Shown: positions 10,720 through 24,595, counted from the first letter of the stretch. The stretch: DNA of 64,000 nucleotides from Motacilla alba alba (GCF_015832195.1 NC_052019.1:3643685-3707684); one strand, 5' to 3'. Made by a program: numbers and translations. Notes: generated by a model from the letters alone, not told the origin.

Positions 10720-12593
10720 CAAAGCTTTATGCTTATCTGCTTTATAAAGTAAATAGTGTTTAAGTTTAGAATAACATAGTGACCTCACATTTTCATGATA
10801 CTTATATCAAATTTTTATATATTTGGCAGATCTTTGCTGTCTTGTCCAATTATTGTGTTTATTTAAAAAGAACAATACAAAGAGAATAGCAAAACAGATG
10901 CATCATGACTGTAATTATGCATTAAAGTTGCAATGAAATTTTTAGATTTTTGTTTGCTGAGATCCCTAAAATACAGTTGTGGATCTGTAAGTGGCCAGTG
11001 GCTGAGCTCTTTGGGATGTGCTCTAAAGTACACGGTGTGGAATTATGTGGTTACTGTGAGGCAGTCAAATGCATTTCCAGGGATGCCCTCAATCCTGGGA
11101 TCAGATGAATTACATTTTAATTGGGTTTTAAGGCTAAGCTGAGCAAGTAGATAAGGTAGAATTAACCAGAGACTATTAATGCTTATAAACCCTGGCTGAG
11201 CTCTCGCTGGGAAGAGGCAGAATGGGTGATCACAGAATGACATAAACCCCCACACCTGGAGCCCCTCAGACCCAGGATGCTGCAGAAAATCCCATTGCTT
11301 GGATTTTATTCTAGCATTTAGGAGGGAAAGGAGACAAAAAGCCCAAAGCTGAGTTTTCCCAAGCTGTGAGACCATTCACCCAGGGAATTTCCTGAGATTA
11401 TTGAGTGGTGGGTGGTTTGTTTCTGACAGAGCAGAACAGAAGCTGCTGTGATGTCAAATGGCCAAAGCATTTGCTTGTGTATTTCTTTTCTCTGTGAAGT
11501 ACCTCATGATGATTTTGCTGTGGAATTTTTATTTTTATTGGATGAATGACCTTTTTTCTTGTAACTTCTTTTTGTCCTCTGCAGGGATGCAATCAGATTA
11601 TTAGAATTTTTTAACAGTTAGAAAATTCAAGCACTTGAACTCATTTGTTATTGCATTATATTATATTTTTAAACACTGGCTTTTATTGTTTGAAGCTGAA
11701 CAATAGTCTAATGACTAAAGGCCTTGCAAGGCAAACTTTAATGTGAATAATTTGTTATCTAAGATGGAACAGGGGTCAGTGTCAGGGCTAGCACACCATA
11801 TTAGTCCATAAGAGTAAACACCAGCCTTTACTTTTTAAAATTTTCCTATTAAATTAAAAAAAAGGAAAACAGGAAAAAAAGTGAAAGTATGTGAGAGGGG
11901 GATTTTTTTTGTTGTTGATGTCTGTCATTATCCACTTATTCAGTAGAAGATTATGTCTTATTCTTCTGACTGGGTAGGTGAACATGAAACCTTGTGCTCC
12001 ATGCAATATTTTTGATTTCTGCTTATAGGATGAGGATATGGAGTCAAATCATGTGGATGTCAGGGAATGTTGTTCATTCTTACATGTATTTGTAAGGGAT
12101 TTGCTTGGGAATATGAGGTGCCTGATTTTACTATCTCAATATCTCCAGGACAGGCAGTAAGGTTAATTTACAAGATTTCAAACTTCATTGTATATGTTGT
12201 GAGAGTCAGGTCCTGGATTTTATGGGATGTGGTTCCTCCTGGTGTATTCTGCCTGGAGAGCTGTCACATGATCTGTCCAAATGCTCAATTATTAACATTT
12301 TGTCAAGATGAATTCTAATTGAAATTCTGAAATCAGATTTAAAAAGAAAACAACAACAGCAACAAAAAATCCTAACCAATTTAATATCAGGATTTAGCTA
12401 CTGAAATACATGTTGAAGCAGAAATACAAAGGCTTTTAAAAATTTTCTTTCTATTTTTTTTCCTGTCCTTTCACTGTAACTAAATAAAGAAGTGAGAGAA
12501 TCAATTAAAGGTGTGCCTGATTTGGAGTGTGTAAGGCCAGACTTCCCAAGCAGATTTACATCTATTTGTGTGTACAAAACAATAAAACTTGAA
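10720..12593. other. intron, no recognised element
   Basis: AT-rich sequence. A less AT-rich patch at about 11195-11380 shows no family I recognise. Confidence 0.5.
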
Positions 12594-12659
12594 GGCTCAT
12601 TAGCTTGGAATGACCCAACTGTGTTTTATGTGAAGGGGTCATTTCTTTACTAATGAGCC
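12594..12659. repeat. imperfect inverted repeat (hairpin)
   Basis: GGCTCATTAG at 12594-12603 pairs with CTAATGAGCC at 12650-12659. AATGACCC at 12609-12616 pairs with GGGTCATT at 12636-12643. The two stem parts are separated by a small internal loop, and the apical loop is 19 bases. Confidence 0.85.
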
Positions 12660-13081
12660 TCTAAGCCAGATGGCCAAGCCCACAGTAGTCTAACTGCATT
12701 AGGGTGATTTAGATTTTTAGGTAAATACCTTTGCTTTTCTGGTCTTTTTCTTTGTGTCTTACAGACAGGAGCTAGAGGGACAGCTTCTAGACTCTGTACA
12801 CGCTGGTTTTCCTTAGAAGATAAATGGCTGAGGTGACTCAACTTCTTAGGGTTTCCTATCAATTTCTGATGTTTTTTCTGATTTTTAGTGTAGCTGTTGG
12901 ATATTATCCTCCCTAGAAACTCTCGTGGGTAGGAAGTTATTGTGACAGTCTTTGCCTATTATTGGATTTTATTTCAGTAGATAATTAAACTCATTCTTAT
13001 TACCTCATCTCTGGGCATGTATAAAAATACACATGAAATGCAAAACTACAATGATTTTGCACAGGTGATAGTGCAAGAATG

Positions 13082-13230
13082 ATATACCCCATTTCTGGAA
13101 GTGTCCAAGGCCAGGTTGGACAGGGCTTGGAGCAACCTGGGCTAGTGAAAAGTGTCTCTGCCTGTGGCAGGAGGTGGAATTGGATGGGCTTTAAGGTCCT
13201 CTCCAACCCAAACCACATTGTAATGCTATT
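13082..13230 (+). mobile_element. CR1 LINE 3' end, sense
   Basis: CTGGAAGTGTCCAAGGCCAG, GGGCTTGGAGCAACCTGGGC and AAGGTCCTCTCCAACCCAAA appear in the canonical CR1 order. Confidence 0.95.
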
Positions 13231-15440
13231 ATTTTCTTTCTAGTATAATTTTTCTATTCCATTTTTGCTTGTGTTTATGAATTTAGGATGCCTCAGGTGC
13301 TTAGGGTGAGGAGTGGTTGCTCATTTGAGGCTGGATTCATATCACTCAGGCATGTAAGTGAGGAACCAGGTCCTTGTGGATACCCCCAAGATTGCTACCC
13401 TGAAAATATACTGAATTTTAAATGCCCTGGATTATTCTCTTGGAATGCTTTTCTTTTACCCTGACTAGATCATACACAAAAGAAACTTGGAAATGACATA
13501 AAAATCTATTCAGACAGCAACCCAAAAGAGAGGAGAATTTAAAGGAGGGCAGCTTCTGAAGGGCAACATCAGCAAGATGGTTTTGAAAATGTTTCAAACA
13601 CATTATGCCAATGAATACCTATGGTTCTTTCAGCAGTCCCACATTTCAGAGAGATGTGGATGTTGCAAAATGTCTGTTACTGTGAATTAAATAACTTCAC
13701 ATGGTGATTTGCTCATATCTTCTGGGAGTTTGTCTCAATGATGTTAGATAATTGTGTATAGGTTCTTAGTGCTGAGAATTGGTCTTATCTTCAAAGAAGG
13801 TGGTTCTATTTGGGGGAATAAGAACATAAAAGGGCTCAGAATAAAGCTTTATCTGGCCTAGTATCTTATCTCTGGTAATAGTCACAGGGGATGACTCAAG
13901 AAGAATATAAGAACCTGGCAAACATGCTGCGATTGTGATTCCTCTTTGCAAAATTTATTATCTTAGCCTCCAGCAATTTATGGTTCAGGGAGTTCCTGAA
14001 CCAAAGGTGATATTTACTGTTTAAAAGTGAATAATCCAGATCCTTACTTAAACAGCCTGTAGAGCATTAAGATTTTAAGAGATTTACACAGGCCTCTGGA
14101 ATAGCTATTTTTGCATGGTTTTGACCCAGTTGTCCTTTTATGTTTAACTCTTGTTTTCCTCTCCTGAGTTTTGCAAGATGCTTAGTCCAGGATGAGTTGG
14201 GAAGGGGAAAAATGGAGTCAGTTATTAAAGGAGGGTTGTGAAAACTTCTGTACTTTGGTAAAACCTTTTTGAACCACGTTTTGTAGATATGATGCACTTT
14301 AACATGCATTTACTTCTCAAATTCTGAACCAAAACAGAATGTGCTGCATCATTTTAAATGTATCAAGCCTAATACATTGAAATATGATCACTTTATTTCC
14401 ACCTGCTACAATTTTCCTATTGTAGAGGCTATACCTGCCTCTCCCTAGCACCAGTAGCTTCCAAAGCAGAGGGAATTCCTACTGGGGAAAATCTGCCTCA
14501 AATTAGCTGTGAACATCTGGAGCAGGGATGGTCTGGAATTCTGTACTCTCCCTATGTGCTTTTTAAACAAACCTGATAACAAAGAAACCCACACCTTGTG
14601 CAGCACCTTCAGGGTGGCTGCACTGTGTGGTAGAAATGAAGATGCTGCCAATGCACTTTTCTTTGTCACAAACTATTACAAAATGTACAGTAAAGCTTTA
14701 CTTCAGTGTAAGGGTTTTCCTCTAAGACAGGTCAGAATGAGTTCCAAAATACACTCCCTCCACAGAGGAGGAGTAAAAACAGTGTCAGATCATGAGCAGA
14801 GTAAATGAAATTTGGATGTGAATATGCACAGAAATGTTAACATTGTTGTGATTTGCCCATGCTCATAAATCTCCTGCCTGGAGAATTAGGACATGGGTCA
14901 TTTTCTGGTGGAGACACTAATAATGGGGAAAAAGAAATTTTTTCTCTCTTATCCTGGTTTCTGTGCATTCCCATTTAGCAATGCATTGGCTAGAGTGTGT
15001 GTACATCACATTTTCAGCTTCTGTCTCTCTTAACCAAAGGCAAATGAAGTCTCTCCCTGAGTATTAAGTGACAGGAAGAAAGTTATTCAAGTCCATCATT
15101 GCTTATAAAATTTATTTGTGACGATGAAACTTCTAATTTATAATTGAGAATGGGAATCTGGTCTCCAAATCACACCTTAATCTGTAGTCTGGGAAATATA
15201 AGTGGTATTTTATCTCTTTACTTAGTGTTGCCAGACTAACAGAATGACAATAATATAACTGGGTTTTGTCAAAGCATATAATTAAATGGCTATGAAAACT
15301 AAAGAGCATTCCATTCACTGAAGAGTGGTTACACTTGTACTGCCATGTGAGCAAAGTGGCAATAACAAAACGAGAGAGCATCACACTCTGTGTACATTTT
15401 GATTTGTTAATAACAAATTTAAAATGATGAATACTTTTCC
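13231..15440. other. intron, no recognised element
   Basis: Unique AT-rich sequence. Short open frames here show no domain signature or codon bias. Confidence 0.55.
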
Positions 15441-15945
15441 TACGGTAAAATTCTTACCGAATCCCTTGAGAATTCCATGGCATCGTAAATGTAATTTGCA
15501 GTTCTTTACAATTATGGTTTAAATAGACCAAGTCCAAAGGGAGTCTGCCTATTTGATTTCCAAATTTGCATCACTTAAAATCCAATCAGACCAACTGTTC
15601 GGATTTTTATGAGATATGAAATACACGAATGGGTTCAAGGCCATGCTATGTTTAGCAAACACATACCTTGTTGTGCAGCATGGGTTACCTAACTCATTCC
15701 TTAGCATGCGGTTCGACCTTCAGCCCACCCAGACTGCTCAGTGACTCCTTGAATTGTTACTATAATAAACCCTTCGATTTTCAGTAACTGGTGTTTTACA
15801 GCCCAGCAGATTGCATTTGATTTTGTGGATTCGCTCTAACATATTGAGTTTAACGGATTTATGTAGGAATGTAAAACAAAAATAATACAGCAGGAGCTCT
15901 GCGTTTTCGAGCACAAGGCATTAGGATTGCAGATGGCCGAGTCGG
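15441..15945. promoter_or_regulatory. candidate conserved non-coding element (CpG-retaining patch)
   Basis: About 13 CpGs lie in 500 bases of otherwise CpG-poor AT-rich intron, with no repeat homology and no long frame. Retained CpG in unique intronic DNA suggests constraint, but there is no motif proof here. Confidence 0.3.
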
Positions 15946-16599
15946 ATAATGACATTGAATAATTTAGTGGGGAAGGTAATCTGGTTTTGACAGAATACAT
16001 TAACATTTAGCTGATAGTAGAGGTGTCTGGGTACTGAGCTGCGTGCCCAGAGCTGAGGCCCAGCAGAGTGATGGTGTGAGGTGCAGCTTTACAGCCTCAC
16101 TGACTGTGCTTAAAGAAGAAGTATCTTTTCAAAACCTACTAAAATAGATTTAGAAGACCCTCAGCATTCCAGTCTTTGCAATAATTCTCACTGTCTCGTG
16201 TAATTTTTTTTTATTTTGTTGATGAGAGAAAAGGAGCAATAATTCTTTAATGGGCTTTGATTAAAATTGTGTGTTCATTACAGGGTGGATCTAAGAAAAC
16301 AAGGAGGAAGAAAGCACAGCAATTAGGAGATTTCTCTGCTGTTCATTTCTTTTATGTCAAAATATGGCCTCTGCCTTTTCTCCCAAACTGACAGTGAGAC
16401 ACACCATTCTTTTATTCTATGACATTATTAAAATGTAGTAGACACGATGTTAATGTTGATAGCTGTGCTTTAGAGAGAAACAAGGAGAGTAATAAGCTAG
16501 GACTGGTTGAGCTCTGCTGGCAGGAGCTCTTTGGGTTGCATTTGTCTGTGTGTGCATTCCAGTAATGAGTTGTGCCATGTCCCTGCAGTTCCCTCTCCC
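15946..16599. other. intron, no recognised element
   Basis: Unique sequence with no recognised features. Confidence 0.5.
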
Positions 16600-16985
16600 T
16601 GAGCATCCAATCCAAATGGTTTGGGATGGAAGGACCCAAATGCCATCTCATTCCTCCGCCTGCCATGGGCAGGGACACCTTCTACTAGCCCAGGTTGTTC
16701 CAAGCCCCTTTCAACCTGGCCTTGGACACTTCCAGGGATCCAGGAGCAGCCACAGCTTCTCTGGGCATCCTGTGCCAGGGCCTCACCAGCTTGCAGACAA
16801 GAATTTCTTCCTAATATCTAATCTAAACCTGCACTCTTTCAGTTTAAAACCATTACCTCTTGTCATGTCCTTCCAGGCTCATGTCCCAAGTCTCTCTCCA
16901 GGTCTCTTGGAGCTCCTTTAGGCACTGGAAGGTGCTGGATGGTTCTCCCTGGAGCCTTCTCTTCTCCAGGCTGTACCACCATGTT
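16600..16985 (-). mobile_element. CR1 LINE 3' end, antisense, about 385 bp
   Basis: Starts with CCAAATGGTTTGGGATGGAA. It continues through CTGCCATGGGCAGGGACACC and the GATCCAGGAGCAGCCACAGC block to TGCCAGGGCCTCACC. It ends in CCTTCTCTTCTCCAGGCTG, the CR1 segment that in sense reads CAGCCTGGAGAAG. Confidence 0.96.
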
Positions 16986-19694
16986 AGTTTGTTTTCTTCC
17001 AGCCTGAGGTCAGTTTACCATGGCTGTTTTCTTTGTTAACTGATAGGTCTGGAAGAGAGTAACTAGTTCTGCTTCAGTGAAATACATTGTTCTAACATCT
17101 GTATTAATAAAGGTAGCAAGTACATGTAGTTCAAGGAGTATTCATGAGCTCATTGGATAATAAGTATGTGACTTCAATTATGCATATCATAGTTATTCAC
17201 TTTAAGGCTGGTATTTTTTCAGGCATATCCTGAATAATTTTTGCCTTGGCAGGGAAAAACCTGCTGGTTTGCACATTGTGGAGCTTAAGAAGCAAAACAT
17301 TTCCACTGTCTGCGTGTAAATGGGAACATTTTTGTTGCCCAGCTGCAATGCTGGAGTCGTGCATCCTCCCTTCCAAGCCTTGACTGTGTCCCTGACTGTA
17401 CTGCTTGATCATCATCAGAGCTCAGATTTCCAGCTTTCAGCACGGGGAGCTTGCTGAAGGAGACATTATGGCTTGATTTCAGATGGAGCTTTGTGCAGGC
17501 TGGACCATTTTCAGAGCCATTCAAGCACTGCTTGAGTCCCCATTTGACTGGCAATATTGAACCCAAAGAAGAATCTAATGAAAGGAAGGGAGGGAGCTCT
17601 CAGCAATACATAGCAGAGGGCTTAAATCGAGTTAAAGTTGCTGTTTTCTGCATCTTTGGTCTTGCCTATTATAAAAGGCAATAGCTGTAAAACTTTCTGT
17701 AAGGAACTAATGCTGGATAGAGCCAAATGAGGAGAATTTGTGTTGAGCACTTGAAGTTTTTCAATATCATAGAAAATTGAAAACTAGAGGATGTAAGGAA
17801 AGAGACCTTAATGCAGTTAGCACAGGAGTTTTATAAAGTAACCCATAAGTCTTATGAATGCCAAAATAGCCTGACCACAGTATTGATTTTCTAATGTTGG
17901 TCCTGACTCTCGCCTTGCAGAGCAGTGACATTTCATTACACCCATTGGAACCATAATAACTGAAGTGCAACACCAGCTGATGGAAATGAAATTAAATCTA
18001 TCTTCAGTAATAAAGCAGTGATGTCCACCAAGAATAGAATACAAACCTGTTTTCTAGTTTTCTAATGTTCTATTACAACGAGTTATAAATAAAAAGTAGG
18101 TATTTGTTGTGGCAATACTTCTTGTATAGCAGCTAACAACCAGATAACCTGATCTCTCTTGGATTCACAGCAAGATGTTCTTAAAATAAGTACATCTCCA
18201 TTGTGAAATTTGTATTCTGCAAGATATTTAACAAAGTTTCTTAAATAGCTTCTTATTTGTGGTGAAATACATCAAAAGAGAGTCCCCTAAACACAAAACA
18301 GCCCTTTGTTTGGAAAATATAAATCTGGACACAGACACAGTTTACCTGGATTTTTCAAGACTTTGAAATACTACACATTTAAGAATTACATTGGATGGGA
18401 AATTCATTCTGGTAATTTCAATCACTGAGTGACTGAAACATCACCAATCTGAGAGCTGATATTTCTTGTTTTGTTTAATTGTTTTCTTAAGTAAAAATTG
18501 CTGTCTTTTTTCAGGTTCCTCATTGCTTTTATTTAAAAACAGTGTTTACCTTTGACCAACAGCCAGATCTTCCAGGTCAGCATGGGGAGGAGAGACCCTT
18601 GGCTTCCTTCTTGACCTTTTTTCTGAATACCAGGTGAAAGTAGTTCATTATTTAAATCTGGACATCCAAATCCTCACTTGAGTTGCAAATTTTGATTTCA
18701 TCATTTTGCTGATACCAAAGGCTTTTGCAAAGATACTAAATATGGCTCGTTGGATTCATGGCATTTTGCTAAGGATTGTTGTAACTGTATTTTTTTAATC
18801 CAAAGGGAAAAACTTCCACCACAGCCTAATGCACAAGGAATACTTATTTATTAACCCAGTTATCCTGGGTTACTAAAGGATTGGACTTCACACCAGATAT
18901 GGATGGTTATATTCCCAGTTTTTTGTTTCAGGTTCTCAGCATTTTTTTCCAGCTTTTTGTGAGCTGCAAACCTTTATCAAAAGAGAGGCAGGACAGGATA
19001 TTTTTCACAGTATTTTAGCTAATTGAGTAAGTTTTGGGAAAATAAAGTACTAAAATTTACCCATTTTACTTCATTCATTTCTTCTTTGTGGAAGAAGGAC
19101 CTTAAGCCAGATCTGCTAAATGATCTTTTCAAAGAAGTTATTAAGAATTCGGAACAATTCTTACCATTTTCATTTTGATCTTGATGTCTGTATTACTCTT
19201 ACTGGAGTAATTTTCATTTCCCTGTCTCCTTTCCAAATTTCCTGAGACATAACTGACAAGATTTACCTGGAACATAATGCGTGAAGACCTCAGCTGGAAG
19301 GGAGCAGAAGGGGCCTGACACTGGGATATGAAATGCAACCTTCACCTGTCACTTTATGATATTAAAGTGTGTCTGGCACCTGTGATCCTGTTTCTCTGAG
19401 GGGAATGGTGAAAAACATAGTTGTAAAGAGTTATAAACTTGATCTGGTTTTGTTTTATGATGCTGTTAATTTTGTTATTTGCCTTGTATCCTCATTTTTT
19501 TGATTTTCAGGGACTTCTAAATATTTCCGGTTTTCTTTAGCTTCTAGAGCTAGTATTTCTTCCTATCATGGTATATTTATTTTGTTAAATAAATAAAGGT
19601 GCAGAAGTGGGTCATGTCTATTAGGAAAACATGGTTTCTTCCTGTCCTTTTTAAAACTTAAAAGAAATTCCAGTACCTAAAGGAGGCCTACAGG
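16986..19694. other. intron, no recognised element
   Basis: AT-rich unique sequence. A pyrimidine tract ending TTTTTTCAGGTTCCT lies at 18505-18519. No repeat family was recognised. Confidence 0.5.
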
Positions 19695-19918
19695 AAGGCT
19701 GGAGACAGAAGTAATTATTTCCTGCAACAGTGGTGAGGCCCTGGCAGAGGCAGAAGCTGTGGCTGCCCCTGGATCCCTGGAAGTGTCCAAGGCCAGATTG
19801 GATGGGGCTTGCAGCAACCTGGGCTAGTGGAAGGTGTCCCTGCCCGTGGCAGGGGCTGGGACTGTTTCATCCTTAAAGGTTCCTTCCAACCCAAATTCTG
19901 GCATTCTGTGATTTTTAG
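19695..19918 (+). mobile_element. CR1 LINE 3' end, sense
   Basis: GTGAGGCCCTGGCAGAGGCA, CTGTGGCTGCCCCTGGATCC, AGTGTCCAAGGCCAG and a tail CCTTCCAACCCAAATTCTGG with ATTCTGTGATT. Confidence 0.96.
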
Positions 19919-20331
19919 TGAGTTCTTTTAAAATGCTTTTCTGTGGATGGAGAGAGAGTGGAACTCAGTATTTGATTTTCCTTGTTATTGTTGTTGTCCC
20001 AGGCTGTCTGAAGGACCGGTGTGAGTTTATTTGCCCATAAAGGTTATCTGCTTTGTTGTCCTGACCAAAAAGGCTTTTGTAGCTGAAGTGGCTTTGAGTT
20101 CACTCATTAAATGGAGGAGGAGGATGCAAGACAGCCCCAAGGAAATCTTTACATCTGTGGGAAGGGTTCATCTTCCAGTTGGTGGTTTCCTTCTTGAGCT
20201 CCTAACTAGCACTTGTAACTTCCAGAGAACTCCTAGCAGGGAAGTCTGAGGAAGTATTGGAAAGTTTGCTGCAGTGAAGGGATTAAGCATTTAACAAGAT
20301 TATCAGTTTTCCTCCAAAAGCAGAGTCAGAC

Positions 20332-20483
20332 ATTGGAACAGGTTCAATCTCCACCTGTGGAGCTTCCTGGATAAAGCTCTGAGTTCTGTTTTGGCCTCTC
20401 ACCTGACCCTGCTTGGAGCAGGTGATTGGTCTTAGTGACCTCTGAAGTCCCTTCCAGACTGAGTTATTTTATGATTCTATGAT
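20332..20483 (+). mobile_element. older CR1 LINE fragment, sense
   Basis: TGGAACAGGTTC, GCTTGGAGCAGGTGATTGG and TGAAGTCCCTTCCAGACTG, followed by TTATGATTCTATGAT. It is more diverged than the other sense copies. Confidence 0.75.
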
Positions 20484-23400
20484 ATTTAAGAGAGTTTGGG
20501 CGCAGTGACAGCCTGTCTGACATCCTGCGCTCCTGTCTATTTCCAGCTGACAGAATTTTGTACACCTGGCATTTTGCAGAATGGGATGGAACTGATACTC
20601 CTGCCAGGTGGAGAAACAGAAAAACAGAATATTAGTTAAAAATAGATAGTGATTTCTTGTAGAAGAATAGGGTGAAGGGATCCATAACTCCCAATCAAAC
20701 CCTGTATGCCTGTGGAAATTTTTAAGCTAAAAATTTGGTAATTTTTGCTGCTTAATATAATGGAGAAGGGCCACAGTGTCAGTATCTTGCTTTTTTTTTC
20801 TGGAATTAGGAAAATTTAAAATGGTCTTTACTACACTGGCTGTTAACTGTATTTTAGAACTTATTGAAGTAAATTCAGTAAAAAAGAAAAGTGCATTGTT
20901 TCTTTGTGAGAGCCCTAAATTCTGCAAGTAAAGTCCGTATCAGGATAATGTACATACAATTAACAAAAAATCAATAAAATACCCTCTTTCTGTGTTTTTC
21001 ACTGGAAAATCATGTTTTACTTCACCATATTAAATTACTCTCTCTTTTTCCATATTATGACTGTATGTGTTTTATCAGAGAGACTTCAATTGCTGAAGCC
21101 AACCAGGAATTTCCAGGCAGACCTAGATGTGGTAGCTTGTCATTGTATTCTCTGCTCCTCAAAAATTTATTTGAATCTTTTTGTAGGATACCAATAATTA
21201 AAATGTACTGTTGAGAAATTGGGAATTAATATTTATAATATGTTAACCCAAAGTTAACATGAATAGAATTTATATTGGAGCTTAATGGTCTTACATTCAC
21301 CTCCACTTGCATTCATCACCTACCTGGGATTTTATTTTTCTATTTTAAATACTTTACAGAGGAAAGCAACAAAAAATGGTGGAAATATGCAATAATAAAT
21401 AATTTTTAAAGTGCATATCAGGTTTTTGAATAATTTTTAAAATTTGATTTTATTTTTTAGATTTTTGGGGCTTTTTTAACCTAATTTACATTTCTTCTGT
21501 AACTTCTTTTCAGAATAATTTTGGTTTTGCATGTTAAGAAATAAAATAATACATGCAAATGAGGCTCAAGCACACCTCACTATGTCAATTTGTAATTACT
21601 TCTAAGTTATCAATAGATCTGTGTTCCTGTCCAAATACAGGATTGCAGTTTGCAAATAAATTAGCTAAATTGGAAGCTTGAAGGCTCCAAGCCAAGAAAG
21701 TAACACGTTATTAACTTCTGTTACCTGTGTCATTATAACTTCAGGATGCTTGCAGATAAATCCTTTGCCAGTTCTCATTTCCAATAGTGAGGTTGATTTA
21801 TGCACATTCTGCCTGAAATGATGTTCTGCAAATCTTTCATGAAGTAAAAGACTAATGAGGGGCCTCTTTGGTTTAGAGAATAAATGGAGGCTCCCAGTGA
21901 ATGCTGCAGATTTCTCAGTGCCTGTATTTGTTGAGCAAATAAGTAAAACAGTGATTTGAATTTGTGGTTGTGCTAATTGATGAGTCAAGGACTCACCTTC
22001 AAGTTTCTGTTGCTTGTTTTTCTTGAATGGTCTTGGAATTCTGGCGCAGCATCAGCACTTGTGAGCTGTGTTTTCAGTTAATCAAATGAAAACACATTTT
22101 GTGTCACAAAAACTGTGTTCGAAATATGAAAATGTTATTTACTAAGATATAGGCTTTTCTTTACCTACTCATTTTTCTGATATACGCCTTGAAAAAAACA
22201 AATTAAACAGAATTCCAGTTTAAAATTAGTGGGCTTTTAAAGAGCCCCATCCAGTCTGGATATCTGGCTGTGATACCTAGGTGGCATTGGCAAGAGGGTA
22301 ATTTTGGTGAAGAAAACAATTCACATTTGAGTATTTTAAATATTTTGCTGAAACTAATTTAATGATATTTTACTATGGAATCATGCATGTCATTTTTATT
22401 TTCATAGAGAAAACCACAGTAATATAACTTTATATTGTGGTGTTAGCATTTATAGACTTCTTTATTAATGGTATGCATTTAATTAATAAACACTCTTAGT
22501 AGTTAATAATTGAAATATTCGTATTGTAAAAGTTCATTTAGAAACAAAAAAGTCCTGAAAATTTCTTTAGCAGTTGATCCTCTGTTGGAGATTCTGAGAG
22601 GTCTCATGTTCCATGCAAGGGTGAGAAGAATTTAGAATTTTAAACATTTTAAAATACATTCAGAGATGTATAATGGAAATAATCCAGTTATGCTGCTTTT
22701 GTGCTGTGTGACAAGCCACTCTGATACGATTCAACTGGAACCATGTTTGTAGAAGATTTGCTTTTCAAATAATGCTTAGGAGTAAGAACTTTCTGTGTTC
22801 ATAAATTCTGTTTTCATTCCTAAAGGCTTTTTTTTTTTTTTTTTTGCCACTCCAGGCCCTAAGCAGAGGCTCCTATGCTTCATTTTCCACTCACTTTTGC
22901 TTTTTGAGAGGGTGAGGATGTGGCTGATCAGTAGAATTGGAATTTAACTGCCTTCTGGCTCTCACCACTGAAATGTGTGGCCAGGAGGAAAAGTCAGAGA
23001 GGATCTGAATCCCAGCCTCCCTGTGTGCAGTTCATCTGCTAACCAGGAACCCAGCTATTTTAGGGGGTTAGAAAGTACCTTTCACTGGTGTATTGAGACT
23101 AATTTAATCCAGTAAAATTTTCTGTGTGTTTGGGAGTAGTTTCCATCACAATCTGCTTATTTGTTAAAATATTTTAGTCTTCTATTTTTTTCTATATGTG
23201 GTGAGTTCTTAATTGTTATTTAAAAAGCTGAGTGTTCCACAGAGTTTTAAATACTCATAAAGATAAAATGAATATTACGCTCTAGATTCTGGGAGAACCT
23301 TTTAAATCCATATTCAGGGTAGTAAAAGAAATCTCCAATTCTCTGTTTGCTTCTTTTTTTCCTTGGGCTTTGTGGAAAATCAAGTTTTCTTGAGTGGATC

Positions 23401-24080
23401 TCAGTGTCCCATGCTTCTCACTCTCTGTTAAGACACTAATTGTTATCCAGTCTTGTGAGCACTTCAGGTGAGTGTTGAAGGCATAATGATGATGTTATTC
23501 AATAGATAAATTGAAATGATGGGAAGTCAGGGAATTGTTCCTTTGTTCCCTGCCTTCACCGAGGGGAGGGTAGGTGACATTCAGGACATGACTGATCTGT
23601 TGCTCACAGTCTTGTCTTTATGCCACACAAATTTGGAAATATCTGCCTGCCCATTATAAATTTAGTAGGATATTTAAATTCTGTCTTTAATGAGCCACTA
23701 ACTCAATTTTTTTTTAATGTGTAACTAATTTCTTCTTTAAAAATTAGAGATAAGTGCAGAGATTAAAATAAATACAAGCACTGAGGATTTTTTTCCTTCA
23801 GGGCTCTAGCATGGAAATGTAATCACCCGGGAAGAGATCTGGGTTCTCAGAAATGAGGTCACCTTGGCAACAAAATCTTCTGTTATTGTCTGAAAGTAGC
23901 TAATCAGTGATTTGGCAGAGCAACAGAATGATAGAAGTGACCTCTGAGCCATTTCCTGTCTTTCTGGTCCTCTTCTGCTGTACAAGGTGATGGTGAGGTG
24001 CTTGCACCAGAAGCTGCAGGAGGCTCCTGCCTTTCCTCAGTTCTCCAAAGGGAATTAGAGAACCCAAAAGCAATAGAATG
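20484..24080. other. intron, no recognised element
   Basis: Unique AT-rich sequence. It includes an octamer ATGCAAAT at 21553-21560, an 18-base T run at 22828-22845 and a strong donor-like CAG|GTGAGT at 23465-23473. Confidence 0.5.
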
Positions 24081-24595
24081 TGTTGTGGTTTATAACACCC
24101 CAAAGTTTATAACACCCCATTCCTCCCCAGTGGGATGTGGTACAGAAATGGAAAAAAAAAATAAAAATCATAGGTTAAGATAAAGTCAGTTTAACAGGAC
24201 AGAAATTGAAGGGATAATAATAATGATAATAAGGATAATGATGATGAAGGATATACAAAAGCAGTGATGCAGAGTGGGGTATTTCACCAGCACAGATCAA
24301 TGCCCAGCCAGTCCCTGAGCAGCAATCACAGTGCTGACTGCTGCAGGTTGACTTCCTCCAGTTTTCCTGCTCAATGATGCCCTGGGGTCTGGAATTTCCC
24401 TTTGGACACTTGGGGTCAGCCTGTCCTGGCTGGTCCCCTCTTGTCCCCTTCTTGTGCTCCCAGCCAGCTCTGGCAGGGCAGTGTGAGGAGCTGGGACATC
24501 CATCACTCAGTGCAAACACTGCTCAGTAAAAACTAAAACATCAGTTAGTTTATCAACATCATTCTCAACCCAATATCTTCGACCACTTTCCCTGA
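24081..24595 (-). mobile_element. solo LTR of an avian endogenous retrovirus (3' boundary on the + strand uncertain)
   Basis: Begins TGTTGTGGTTTATAACACCC. It contains CCAGTGGGATG, an A run, AGATAAAGTCAGTTTAACAG, a degenerate ATAATAATG array and GATCAATGCCCAGCCAGTCC. Later blocks are CTGTCCTGGCTGGTCCCCTC and AACTAAAACATCAG. I recognise this order from an abundant avian LTR, here in antisense orientation. I found no flanking target duplication and no internal retroviral genes. Confidence 0.75.
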
